From the NCBI GenBank assembly GCA_964614855.1, contig CAZTMX010000025.1, forward strand, positions 1 to 23,182: DNA of 23,182 nucleotides, given 5' to 3'. The first letter of the stretch is position 1, and the number at the start of each line of letters is the position of its first letter. Below the pieces are notes generated by a model that was not told where the DNA came from, searched no databases, and saw only the letters and a list, made by a program, of their open reading frames with translations. Positions 7,376-14,562 of this stretch are shown here, in pieces. The stretch comes from CAWJHE01 sp964614855 (GTDB taxonomy: Bacteria; Chloroflexota; Anaerolineae; Anaerolineales; UBA4823). Both the position numbers and the translations under genes were made by a program.

Positions 7376-8929
7376 TCAGTGTTGCAAGACATTATCAGAA
7401 GAGCGACCCGCATAAGCTTCTATGCTCTTCTTCCCTTTACTGAGATACCCATCATATGCCTTGCCAGTTCCGCTAGATATCCAGCCACCCAGGTTGAATG
7501 GTATGCCCTGGTCTGCAGCAATCCATTCTCCATTATACCGCCGCGCCAGGTGGACATGGGTGCCGGTAGAAAAGCCGCCCTCGCAGGATGGATGGCCGAT
7601 GTGTTCTCCTGCTTTGAGATAGGTACCGGCTTCCACCCGGTCGCGCGCTTCCACATGCATATAAAGGATCACCCAGCCCGTCTGTTCAAATCCATCTCCA
7701 TCCAGGTCCTGGATCACCGCCCCGTTATCTGCACGCAGGATCAGCCCACCGGCTACAGCTGTCACCCAGTCATCACTGCTGACACAGCCGACAGAATCGC
7801 CGGGCGGGGCAAAGTCCAACGCAGCCCAGGCAGCACCATCCCCCCAGCCTCCATGCGGGCCGCTGGTAAAGGCCCATTCTTTTCCCGGTTCAAAAGGCAG
7901 CAGCAATTCGGGCTGCGCCAGGTCTGGGGGTAAAAGGGGTTCAATGGCATAATCAAATGGATAACCAAAAAGCTCCTGGTAGGTGGCAAACAACCCCCGG
8001 GGAGAGACTGCTTTTTCCCAGCCGCTTCGATTTTCCAAAAGAGCAAAGAATTGCTGAACGGCTGCCGTTCCTGCGTTGATCTCCGGAGAAATCAAGAGCA
8101 GGGTCTCGTCGCTTAAAAGCCAGGTGGCAATACCATTTACACGCCAAAGATAATACCCGCGGTTCAGGTTATTCGCCGTCCAGGTAAGCTGGAGGTAAAG
8201 CCCTTTTCGCTGTGGATCACGCAATCCAAGTGGGTAATCCTTGGCGGTTTTCGTGAGATCCTTCCTGGTCACCCAGCCGCTTTGATGCTGCAACACCGCC
8301 AGCAGCAATCGAGGGTTGACCGAGTAATCACGGGAAACCAGGTCGATAATTTGGGCTCCACTGAGGGATTTATCGTTGACCTCTTCCCAGTAATTTGCCA
8401 GATAGCCGCCTTGCGCCTGGATAAAGACATCGATATCCAAATTCATGTTAGCCGGCCCAAAAACCAGCTCGGAATCGGGGATGATTTTGAAAGCAGAGCC
8501 CGTACCCTGGGGTTGCGGCGCAGGGATGGTCAGTTGTTGTCCAATTTCAAGGATATCAGGGTTGGTCAACTGGTTGGCTTCGGCAATTTTGTTGACGCTG
8601 ACACCGTAGCGGTTGGCAATCTGCGCCAGGGTTTCGCCTGCGTAAACCGAATGCATTTCAGTCTGTGTACGTAAAGCAGGCAAGGTACGCGCGGCATCGG
8701 GTGTGGGGGTCAGGACATCTTCACCCACTGGGCGCCGTGTTGGTGAAACCCAGCCTGTTGTCGGTTTCACTGTTTGCGCAGGAACCGGCGTGGACTGCGT
8801 ATGAGAAACGCTCCAGAAAGGCTGCTCTGTCCCAGTCATGCTCCTGGAACAAGCCAGGGACAGGCTAAACCAGAATACGAGCCCTGGAAGGATGAATTTC
8901 TTAAGAAATGATCTGTTCAATGCTCTCAT
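7376..8929 (-). CDS. LysM-M23A peptidase, exported, paralog 3
   Basis: 517 aa, first gene of the tandem array. N-terminal hydrophobic signal ends at C27 in SLSLAC, a slightly atypical lipobox, so it is a lipoprotein or a signal-anchored protein. The LysM domain at ~92-136 is the most canonical of the three (VYAGETLAQIANRYGVSVNK). The transglycosylase-like segment reads LLLAVLQHQSGW, with Gln at the catalytic position. M23A domain at ~350-470: H359, D372, H425, H458 and H460, with DLDGDG at 408-413 and C382/C449. It lacks the CxC-containing tail of the other two. Upstream lies a 251-bp divergent region shared with the REC-PP2C gene. Likely substrate is peptidoglycan cross-links, own or foreign (inference). 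Confidence 0.87.
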   Translation of the reverse strand: MRALNRSFLKKFILPGLVFWFSLSLACSRSMTGTEQPFWSVSHTQSTPVPAQTVKPTTGWVSPTRRPVGEDVLTPTPDAARTLPALRTQTEMHSVYAGETLAQIANRYGVSVNKIAEANQLTNPDILEIGQQLTIPAPQPQGTGSAFKIIPDSELVFGPANMNLDIDVFIQAQGGYLANYWEEVNDKSLSGAQIIDLVSRDYSVNPRLLLAVLQHQSGWVTRKDLTKTAKDYPLGLRDPQRKGLYLQLTWTANNLNRGYYLWRVNGIATWLLSDETLLLISPEINAGTAAVQQFFALLENRSGWEKAVSPRGLFATYQELFGYPFDYAIEPLLPPDLAQPELLLPFEPGKEWAFTSGPHGGWGDGAAWAALDFAPPGDSVGCVSSDDWVTAVAGGLILRADNGAVIQDLDGDGFEQTGWVILYMHVEARDRVEAGTYLKAGEHIGHPSCEGGFSTGTHVHLARRYNGEWIAADQGIPFNLGGWISSGTGKAYDGYLSKGKKSIEAYAGRSSDNVLQH

Positions 8930-9180
8930 TCTTCAAATATCGCTTAATTCTACCATTACAAGATGAGCACAGGCTTAGGGCGTCAAGTGACAAGAACTCC
9001 CCGATTTTTGTTGCAAGTTTTTGCCCAATTGCCCAACTGGTTGCTGGTCAAGAATTCCAACAACTGGCGATCATTTTCATCCATCGGCTTTTCAGTTTTC
9101 CTGTAAAATAAGAGTGAACAAACGTCTCAGCGAAAAAATAACCTGTACAACCAGTTCCATTTCCAAAGGTGAATTTTCTC
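8930..9180. other. Divergent intergenic region between M23 array and REC-PP2C gene
   Basis: No gene is supported here. It holds an exact 8-bp tandem repeat TTGCCCAA at 9021-9028 and 9029-9036, and CAACTGG at 9034-9040 and again at 9061-9067, as might suit a regulator site. A minus-strand TAGAAT at 8952-8947 and a plus-strand TAAAAT at 9104-9109 are possible -10 boxes, but neither has a good -35. Confidence 0.35.
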
Positions 9181-10803
9181 ATGACACAAACATCACCCAT
9201 TCGGGTAGCGATTGTTGATAACTGGAGCGTGGTACGAGCCGGGCTGGGGGTGTTTATCAGATCTGCTGGCGATCTAAACCTGGTGGGAGAAGCCGCCACT
9301 GGAGAGGAAGCATTAGAGTTGTGCCGGCTTGTTGCGCCGCATGTATTTCTGGTGGCGCTCGATTTAGCCGATATTGACAGCATTGCCCTGATAGTTATTT
9401 TACGGCAGCAGAATCCAGCCAGCCGCATCCTGGCGCTGGCAAACCGCCACGATCATGAAACCATCGAGAAAGCTTTAGGCGCCGGTGCGCAAGGTTTCTT
9501 GCTAAAAAGCGCCGCCCCAGATGAAGTTGCAGCCATGATACGCGGGATTGTTTCCGATGGGCACCATTCTGCACCTGCTGTCTCCCCCCCTGATCCTGGT
9601 AAGATCGCTGTTGAGCGGTTGAAGCTGGATTTGGAAGCCATCGTGCTGGATGCAACACGCCTGTCGGATCTATTACACCAGCACATGCCCAAGATCTTCC
9701 CGCGCTGCCAGAGTGAAGTGGTGATGTTTCCCCTGCGCACATTATACGCTTACCCTGCCGAGCACCTTAAACAGGTACCCGGACAGGCATGGACCTGGCT
9801 GCGCTCCAGACCTGAGCCTTGCATCTATAGCAGCCGGGAGGAAACCCCCTGGGGGGAAAAGATTGAGGCTGACCATAAATTAATTCTGGTACCAATCGCC
9901 TCCTCCTCCGGCAGAGAAGTGCTGGGCGCAATTGGTTTGCTGGGCAATGACAAAAATATCAGCCACAGCAATCCCCTGGCCTTGTTGCAATCGTTAGCGG
10001 TTCATATCTCTTCCGCCATTGAAAAAGCGCTGATGCAAACTGTGCGCTCAGGGCGCAGTAACCTGGCGGAACAACTGGCGATGGCAGGCAGGATCCAGGC
10101 AGAGATCTTGCCGGCGCGAGCGCCCCAGGTACGCGGCTGGGATATCGCCGCCCGCCTGGTGCCCGCTTTGGAAACTTCCGGTGATTTCTATGACTTCATC
10201 CGGCTATCCAACAATAACCTGGGGATCGTTATTGCGGACGTATCCGATAAGGGCATGGGGGCAGCCCTGTTCATGGCGTTGAGCAACACCCTGATCCGCA
10301 CGTATGCTTCACAATACAGCACGCTGCCATCGTTTGCCCTGGGCATGGCTAACGAACGCATCTTGCTGGACACACGCAGCGGGATGTTTGTCACTGCCTT
10401 TTACGGTGTATTGGAGCCGGACACCGGGCGCATGCGCTATGTCAATGCTGGTCACAACCCGCCCTATCTATACAGCACTCAAAAGAAAAAAACGGTCGAT
10501 TGGCTGCGCTCGACGGGTATGGCTTTGGGTGTGATGGAAGATGCCGCCTGGTCGCAAAAAATCATCAAGTTCTTCCCAGGAGATGTGTTACTGCTTTATA
10601 CCGATGGGGTCACCGATGCACAGGATAAAAATGGGCGCTACTATGGCGAGAAACGGCTGCAAGAGGTGGTGCGTTCGATGCGCGATTGCTCAGCCAACGC
10701 CCTGCTGGATACACTGCTGGAAGACCTGCAGCGTTTTACCGGCGGCATGCCGCAGCAGGATGATATCACCCTGGTGGTAGTCTGCCGGCAGGCAAACCCA
10801 TAA
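9181..10803 (+). CDS. Response-regulator PP2C (RsbU/SpoIIE-type) phosphatase
   Basis: 540 aa from the ATG at 9181, chosen over GTG 9169 because AAAGGTG lies at proper spacing before it. Receiver domain 7-125 of NarL-like character: D13, phospho-acceptor D61 and K109 (FLLKS) are present, but the second acidic-pair residue is N14 and the usual switch Thr is replaced in ALANRH. Residues ~145-290 form a GAF-like domain. The PP2C domain at ~300-535 keeps metal-binding aspartates in SGDFYD (D335), IADVSDKG (D353), LLYTDGVTD (D475) and QQDDIT (D527/D528). The likely substrate is a phosphorylated STAS anti-sigma antagonist, possibly the one at the right end of the window. No cognate histidine kinase is nearby. 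Confidence 0.9.
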   Translation: MTQTSPIRVAIVDNWSVVRAGLGVFIRSAGDLNLVGEAATGEEALELCRLVAPHVFLVALDLADIDSIALIVILRQQNPASRILALANRHDHETIEKALGAGAQGFLLKSAAPDEVAAMIRGIVSDGHHSAPAVSPPDPGKIAVERLKLDLEAIVLDATRLSDLLHQHMPKIFPRCQSEVVMFPLRTLYAYPAEHLKQVPGQAWTWLRSRPEPCIYSSREETPWGEKIEADHKLILVPIASSSGREVLGAIGLLGNDKNISHSNPLALLQSLAVHISSAIEKALMQTVRSGRSNLAEQLAMAGRIQAEILPARAPQVRGWDIAARLVPALETSGDFYDFIRLSNNNLGIVIADVSDKGMGAALFMALSNTLIRTYASQYSTLPSFALGMANERILLDTRSGMFVTAFYGVLEPDTGRMRYVNAGHNPPYLYSTQKKKTVDWLRSTGMALGVMEDAAWSQKIIKFFPGDVLLLYTDGVTDAQDKNGRYYGEKRLQEVVRSMRDCSANALLDTLLEDLQRFTGGMPQQDDITLVVVCRQANP

Positions 10804-10814
10804 ACAACCGGCTG

Positions 10815-10829
10815 CCTGGGCGTGCCAGG
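10815..10829. terminator. Short hairpin between convergent genes
   Basis: CCTGG and CCAGG form a 5-bp stem around GCGTG in the 30-nt gap between the PP2C stop and the HAD stop. No U tract follows on either strand, so a terminator role is only a guess. Confidence 0.2.
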
Positions 10830-10833
10830 TGCT

Positions 10834-11508
10834 CTAAACCACCTGCTGCGCTTCGACTTCTCTCAACAAATCTTCTAAAGAAATTTCAGCCAGCGAGCTC
10901 AAACGTCGGTCGGCATGCTCCAGGGGTTGGTCTTTTGTCATCACTGTAGGAACAACCACACAATACATCCCTGCGCGCTTGGCGGCGGTTACCCCATTGG
11001 GAGAATCTTCCAAAGCAATGGAGGCACCCGGCTGCACACCCAGCCCAGCACATGCTGCCAGGTATAGCCCCGGATCTGGCTTGGTGACCGGCGCATCACC
11101 GCGGGTGCGAATTACCTCAAAATAATCCAGCAAACCCAGGCGGGTAAGATGCCCGTACACCCAGGAGGGCGGTGAGCTGGAAGCCAACCCAATTTTCAAC
11201 CCCAGGCGTTGGGCAGTCTGCAAATACTCCACGACACCCGGCATGACTGGCTGCGCCTGGATCAATTCCACTTCCCGCTGCTGTCGGCGCTTGAGAGCTC
11301 TGTCATCGTTCAAAGGGCGGCCGATGCAGCGTTCCAAATCGGCCACCGGGTCAAACACCCATTCGTAGGTACCGATAATCTTTACCCAGTCATTAAATTG
11401 CAGTTCGCAGCCGTATTCCCGGTAAAGCTCCTGCCAGGCGATAAAACCCGGCTCCTCAGTTTCCAAAATCAAGCCGTCAAAATCAAATACCAAAGCCTGT
11501 ATCGTCAA
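10834..11508 (-). CDS. HAD superfamily phosphatase (subfamily IA, beta-PGM/GS1-like)
   Basis: 224 aa read from a TTG at 11508. This codon is preceded by GGAG at 9 nt, and the protein then starts directly with beta-strand 1 (TIQALVFDFDGL). The longer frame to 11652 adds 48 basic residues encoded by a repeat-bearing leader and is unlikely. Motif I: nucleophile D9 and acid D11. The usual DT after motif I is ETE here. Motif II: LASSSP (S110). Motif III: K143 in TKPDP. Motif IV: EDSPNG (E167, D168). The helical cap lies between motifs I and II. Substrate unknown; the family hydrolyses sugar phosphates or nucleotides. It lies 149 nt after the HD gene on the same strand and may join a nucleotide-related operon. 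Confidence 0.87.
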   Translation of the reverse strand: MTIQALVFDFDGLILETEEPGFIAWQELYREYGCELQFNDWVKIIGTYEWVFDPVADLERCIGRPLNDDRALKRRQQREVELIQAQPVMPGVVEYLQTAQRLGLKIGLASSSPPSWVYGHLTRLGLLDYFEVIRTRGDAPVTKPDPGLYLAACAGLGVQPGASIALEDSPNGVTAAKRAGMYCVVVPTVMTKDQPLEHADRRLSSLAEISLEDLLREVEAQQVV

Positions 11509-11517
11509 TTTCCCTGT

Positions 11518-11521
11518 CTCC
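11518..11521 (-). promoter_or_regulatory. Ribosome-binding site deciding the HAD TTG start
   Basis: Minus-strand GGAG at 11521-11518, nine nucleotides before TTG 11508. No comparable site precedes the longer frame's start. Confidence 0.55.
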
Positions 11522-11610
11522 AAACTAAAAATTTTTTGCGCGGGTGGTTTGCTTATCTTTGCAGGCAAGCCTGACCCGCGGTGCTTCCCGGATTTGCGGA
11601 GAATGCCGGG

Positions 11611-11641
11611 TAGCGCCGGGTAGCGCCGGGGTATTATACCC
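11611..11641 (-). promoter_or_regulatory. 10-bp direct repeats and palindromic -10 box upstream of HAD gene
   Basis: In the 149-nt gap between the HD and HAD genes, TAGCGCCGGG occurs twice in tandem (11611-11630 region, the first copy preceded by a partial one). It abuts a perfect 6-1-6 palindrome GGGTATTATACCC at 11629-11641. The palindrome contains a minus-strand TATAAT (11638-11633), so an internal promoter with an overlapping operator is possible. No good -35 is visible. Confidence 0.35.
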
Positions 11642-11657
11642 GTCTTTTTCAACCAGC

Positions 11658-12269
11658 TTACGCTCCCCTGGCATCTCCCTTAAGCCCGGTCAATGCTTCC
11701 GCCTGGGTAAGCAGCTCAAGCCATTCCGGTTCGCAAAGCGCTTGCCGGGCAGAGGCGGAGAACTCTGCCAGGTCTCCCAGCCCTTGCGAGCGGTAGACAG
11801 CTGCCTGCAGTCCCATCTCCAGGCGGTCCAATTGCCTTACCAGGCGGGCTTCTGCTGTCTGCCCCTGTTCGAATTCCTGCCAGAGAGAGATGTATTCCTG
11901 CCCGCCGGGTAATTTTTCAAACACCTGGCGGATCGAAACCTCTTCTTGATGGTGCTTCTCCTCTGCAGACATCGGATCCCCGGGGATGATATCGCCAGCA
12001 TATACCTCACCGAAATCGTGGAGCAGCGCCATGCGCAGCACTTTGTTGCCATCCAGCTCAGGGTATTGCTGCTGGACCAACCACAACGCCAGCAGCGCCA
12101 CACCAAAGCTGTGTTCCGCAACGCTTTCGCACTGGTTTTTGGGCACCGCGCGCCGCAGCCAACCCTGCCTGAAAAGCTGCTTCAGGTGGCTCAGCTCAAA
12201 ATACGCCTGTAGAAATGCCGGCGCGCTTGCAGGTAGTTGGCCGATCGGGGTTTCATTTTTTACATCCAT
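11658..12269 (-). CDS. HD-domain nucleotidase (YfbR/HDDC2-like)
   Basis: 203 aa from the ATG at 12269, which has GAGG 8 nt upstream; the ATG at 12275 nearly abuts that site. Metal-binding HD-domain residues are in place: H53 (SVAEHSF), H84-D85 (LLHDFGE) and D148 (QLDRLEMGLQA). E88 and D93 also fit the YfbR/HDDC2 pattern. That family dephosphorylates deoxynucleoside 5'-monophosphates in the cytosol. Length and the C-terminal helical end are typical. It sits 57 nt downstream of a nucleoside deoxyribosyltransferase-like gene on the same strand, so the two probably act in deoxynucleotide salvage or clean-up (inference). Exact substrate not shown. Confidence 0.88.
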   Translation of the reverse strand: MDVKNETPIGQLPASAPAFLQAYFELSHLKQLFRQGWLRRAVPKNQCESVAEHSFGVALLALWLVQQQYPELDGNKVLRMALLHDFGEVYAGDIIPGDPMSAEEKHHQEEVSIRQVFEKLPGGQEYISLWQEFEQGQTAEARLVRQLDRLEMGLQAAVYRSQGLGDLAEFSASARQALCEPEWLELLTQAEALTGLKGDARGA

Positions 12270-12326
12270 CGTCATTTCCTCATCAAGCGCTGCAATGGGG
12301 TAGGACTAACCACCCAAATCTGTGAT

Positions 12327-12740
12327 CTATTTTCGCTGCCAATCATCCAGCGCTGAAGCCAACTGGTCCGTCATATCTTGCAGGTCCTGGTAAGCGATCA
12401 CCTGCTCGGCGCAGCCCAGCAGCGAGCTGGATACCCTGATCCCAGCCGGGTGCAGAACCCAGATGGGGATACCCCAGGCATATGCCATGCCCGCTTCGAT
12501 TAACCCGCCGCGCAAATCGGGGTCATACGCAATCAGCACCAGGCCGCAAAGACGCATTTGCTCCCTGGCAAAGGGAATAAACTCTTTGCCAGTGGAAAGA
12601 CCCAGGCTCTGGATTTCCTGGTAAGCCACAAACGGCTGGTACCCCGCGCGTCTGGCAGCCTCTTTGATGGTTTCGGCTACCACGATCCGCTGGTCATGCC
12701 TATCTGGCACGCGAATGGCGATAAAAATGCGCTGTGTCAA
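12327..12740 (-). CDS. Nucleoside 2-deoxyribosyltransferase-like protein
   Basis: 137 aa read from a TTG at 12740, preceded by AGGAGG at 7 nt. The longer frame begins at 12797, whose TTG is part of the promoter -35 box, so it cannot be the translated start if that promoter is used. Rossmann-like fold: IFIAIR at the start (strand 1 and base/phosphate-binding loop), D73 in AYDPD, and the probable nucleophile E82 in GGLIEAGMAYAWG. The pattern fits the NDT/DNPH1 superfamily, which cleaves the N-glycosidic bond of deoxynucleosides or their monophosphates. It is shorter than classical NDT and closer in size to DNPH1-like hydrolases. First gene of the group that includes the HD nucleotidase. Confidence 0.75.
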   Translation of the reverse strand: MTQRIFIAIRVPDRHDQRIVVAETIKEAARRAGYQPFVAYQEIQSLGLSTGKEFIPFAREQMRLCGLVLIAYDPDLRGGLIEAGMAYAWGIPIWVLHPAGIRVSSSLLGCAEQVIAYQDLQDMTDQLASALDDWQRK

Positions 12741-12747
12741 TAGCTGT

Positions 12748-12753
12748 CCTCCT
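12748..12753 (-). promoter_or_regulatory. Strong Shine-Dalgarno deciding a TTG start
   Basis: Minus-strand AGGAGG with a 7-nt spacer to TTG 12740. It fixes the start of the deoxyribosyltransferase-like gene. Confidence 0.75.
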
Positions 12754-12768
12754 GGGATGATCGCCGCG

Positions 12769-12797
12769 AGTGTATCATAGGGGAGATGGCCTGTCAA
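12769..12797 (-). promoter_or_regulatory. Sigma-70 promoter of the nucleotide-salvage group
   Basis: Minus-strand TTGACA (12797-12792), 17-nt spacer, TACACT (12774-12769; 4 of 6 to consensus). Predicted start near 12762 leaves a ~22-nt leader carrying AGGAGG before TTG 12740. Confidence 0.7.
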
Positions 12798-12948
12798 TTT
12801 TCAGACCCTCATGGTAATCGCCAGCATATTGCAGGAAAATAACCAATTACTACCCTGAAGCTAGGACAAACTGCTTTTGACACTGCTGCAGTCTATGATA
12901 AACTTTTATTTAATATTAAGGATTTTCTTAGTTGAACAAGGGGCAACC

Positions 12949-13941
12949 ATGGAGCCAATCCGGCATATTAAAGGTTTTGATCAATTGAAGCTCGTCTCCG
13001 ACCCCAGGAGAATGGCGATCCTGCGCCTGTTAATGGTGGAGCCCACCACTTTATCTCAGCTCGGTCAGATTCTTGATGAAACCCCTGCGCGTGTACGCCA
13101 TCATCTAAAAATCCTGGAAAAAGCCGGCATGGTCGAGTTGGTGAGCACGCGTGTGGTGAGAGGTTTTGTGGAAAAGTATTACCAGGCACGCGCCCAGGCT
13201 TATGTATTGCAGGAAATGCTGCTGCCTGCTTATGCTACCAACGGCACTATGGCGATTCTGGGCAGCCATGATCTGTTGTTAGAGACTCTAACACGGAAAT
13301 TGCGCCAGCAATTTGATTTGGATATCATCATTGTACCTGTTGGCAGCCTGGAAGGATTGATCGCCTTGCGCCAGGGGTTCACCCAAATCGCTGGCTGCCA
13401 TTTACTCGACGCCACATCCGGAGAGTACAACATTCCCTATGTTAAACACATCCTGCCCGACCGCCATGTCAGCCTGATCACTTTGGCACATCGCGAACAA
13501 GGACTGCTGGTTTCCGCGGGCAATCCACTACACGTTCACTCATTGCAAGACCTGGGCAGAGAGGATATCACCCTGGTCAACCGCAACCGGGGGTCAGGCA
13601 CCCGCTTATGGCTAGACCAACAGATCGAGACCCTGGGCTTGAACAAGACGCAATTAAAGGGGTACACCCACGAAGTGCGCACACACACTGCAGTAGCGCA
13701 GGCAGTCCTGGCAGGTGAGGCAGATACCGGTATCGGGCTGCATGCTGCAGCCAGCCAGTCCGGCCTGGATTTCATCCCCCTCTTTCATGAACGTTTTGAT
13801 CTGGTAGTGACACAGGAAATCATACAAAACTGCAAAATCCAACCCTTTTTTGAGGCTTTACAACAGCCCGAAACCCGCCTGCTCGCCAGCGACCTGACCG
13901 GTTATGATACCAGCCATATGGGCGAACAGATCACGCTGTAG
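12949..13941 (+). CDS. ArsR-type HTH fused to periplasmic-binding-protein-like domain
   Basis: 330 aa from the ATG at 12949, which has AAGGGG close upstream. Residues ~8-80 are an ArsR-family winged helix (KLVSDPRRMAILRLLMVEP, RVRHHLKILEKAGMVEL). Residues ~120-325 are a PBP-like domain of the type found behind MoeA and ModE-like proteins: NRNRGSGTRLWLD near 211-223 and THTAVAQAVLAGEADTGIG near 246-263 are the family hallmarks. It is a cytoplasmic one-component regulator that probably binds a small ligand, with molybdate or tungstate as the leading guess because of those relatives. No transporter is adjacent, so its regulon is unknown; it may control the divergent nucleotide genes or itself. 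Its stop lies 3 nt from the convergent recR stop. Confidence 0.85.
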   Translation: MEPIRHIKGFDQLKLVSDPRRMAILRLLMVEPTTLSQLGQILDETPARVRHHLKILEKAGMVELVSTRVVRGFVEKYYQARAQAYVLQEMLLPAYATNGTMAILGSHDLLLETLTRKLRQQFDLDIIIVPVGSLEGLIALRQGFTQIAGCHLLDATSGEYNIPYVKHILPDRHVSLITLAHREQGLLVSAGNPLHVHSLQDLGREDITLVNRNRGSGTRLWLDQQIETLGLNKTQLKGYTHEVRTHTAVAQAVLAGEADTGIGLHAAASQSGLDFIPLFHERFDLVVTQEIIQNCKIQPFFEALQQPETRLLASDLTGYDTSHMGEQITL

Positions 13942-13944
13942 CCG

Positions 13945-14553
13945 CTAATCCTTCATCTCCTGCCGCCCTGACAGCGCTCTTAGCAAAGTACCCTGGTCGG
14001 CATATTCCAGGTCTCCGCCGACAGGCAAGCCACGCGCCAGGCGCGTCAACCGCACACCCAGGGGAGATAATTGCTGGGTAAGATACGCCGCCGTATAGTC
14101 GCCTTCCATGCTGGGGTTAGTCGCCAGGATCACTTCCTTAACCCCACCCGCGCGCACCCTGGCAACCAATTCGCGAATTTTTAAATCTTCAGGACCAATG
14201 CCTTCAATGGGGGATAAAGCGCCGTGCAGCACATGGTAGCGCCCCATATAGCCACCGGTGCGCTCCAAAGCCAGCACATCCAGCGGCTCTTCAACTACAC
14301 AAATCAGGCTTTGATCGCGCAAATCATTGCTGCAGATTTCGCAAGCTGTCCGCCCGGTTGTGGTGATATTGTAACAGCTCTGGCAGTAGGTGATACTGGC
14401 TTTTAGATCGGTTAAAGCCGCAGCCAGTTCGCGAGCAATATCCTCCGGCGCACGCAGCAGGTAAAAGGTCAGGCGAGAAGCCGTCTTCGGTCCAACCCCC
14501 GGCAGGCGCGCAAAGGCGTTGATCAGGTTCTGAATGGGCTCAGGGATTAACAT
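13945..14553 (-). CDS. recR: Recombination mediator RecR
   Basis: 202 aa, standard length. RecR works with RecO (and RecF) to load RecA at gaps. N-terminal helix-hairpin-helix (ARLPGVGPKTASRL, 16-28). Zinc finger C57, C60, C71, C74. Toprim domain from ~83 (CVVEEPLDVLALERTG) with NPSMEGDYTA near 146-155. C-terminal ARGLPVGGDLEYAD (173-186) is the conserved end motif. It follows ybaB by 9 nt in the widespread dnaX-ybaB-recR arrangement. The Shine-Dalgarno sequence is poor (CCAGG next to the ATG), so coupling to ybaB is likely. Confidence 0.97.
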   Translation of the reverse strand: MLIPEPIQNLINAFARLPGVGPKTASRLTFYLLRAPEDIARELAAALTDLKASITYCQSCYNITTTGRTACEICSNDLRDQSLICVVEEPLDVLALERTGGYMGRYHVLHGALSPIEGIGPEDLKIRELVARVRAGGVKEVILATNPSMEGDYTAAYLTQQLSPLGVRLTRLARGLPVGGDLEYADQGTLLRALSGRQEMKD

Positions 14554-14562
14554 CCTGGTAAT

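Noticed and set aside
11611..11630. Possible CRISPR or minisatellite
   Set aside because: Only about two 10-bp units, no spacers, no cas genes; reported as a leader repeat instead.
11509..11652. 48-codon N-terminal extension of the HAD gene
   Set aside because: Encoded by a repeat- and palindrome-bearing leader, basic and low-complexity; the fold starts at TTG 11508.
10834..12740. Nucleotide enzymes as an antiphage defence island
   Set aside because: No nucleotide cyclase, effector or mobile-element hallmarks are present; metabolic clean-up explains the genes better.
12741..12797. Longer N-terminus of the deoxyribosyltransferase-like gene
   Set aside because: Its first codon is the TTG of a promoter -35 box and the extension has no family similarity; TTG 12740 has a strong Shine-Dalgarno.
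12877..12905. Plus-strand promoter at TTGACA 12877-12882 for the ArsR-PBP gene
   Set aside because: No acceptable -10 lies 15-19 nt downstream; GATAAA is at 14 nt and TATGAT at 11 nt, so the promoter remains unidentified.
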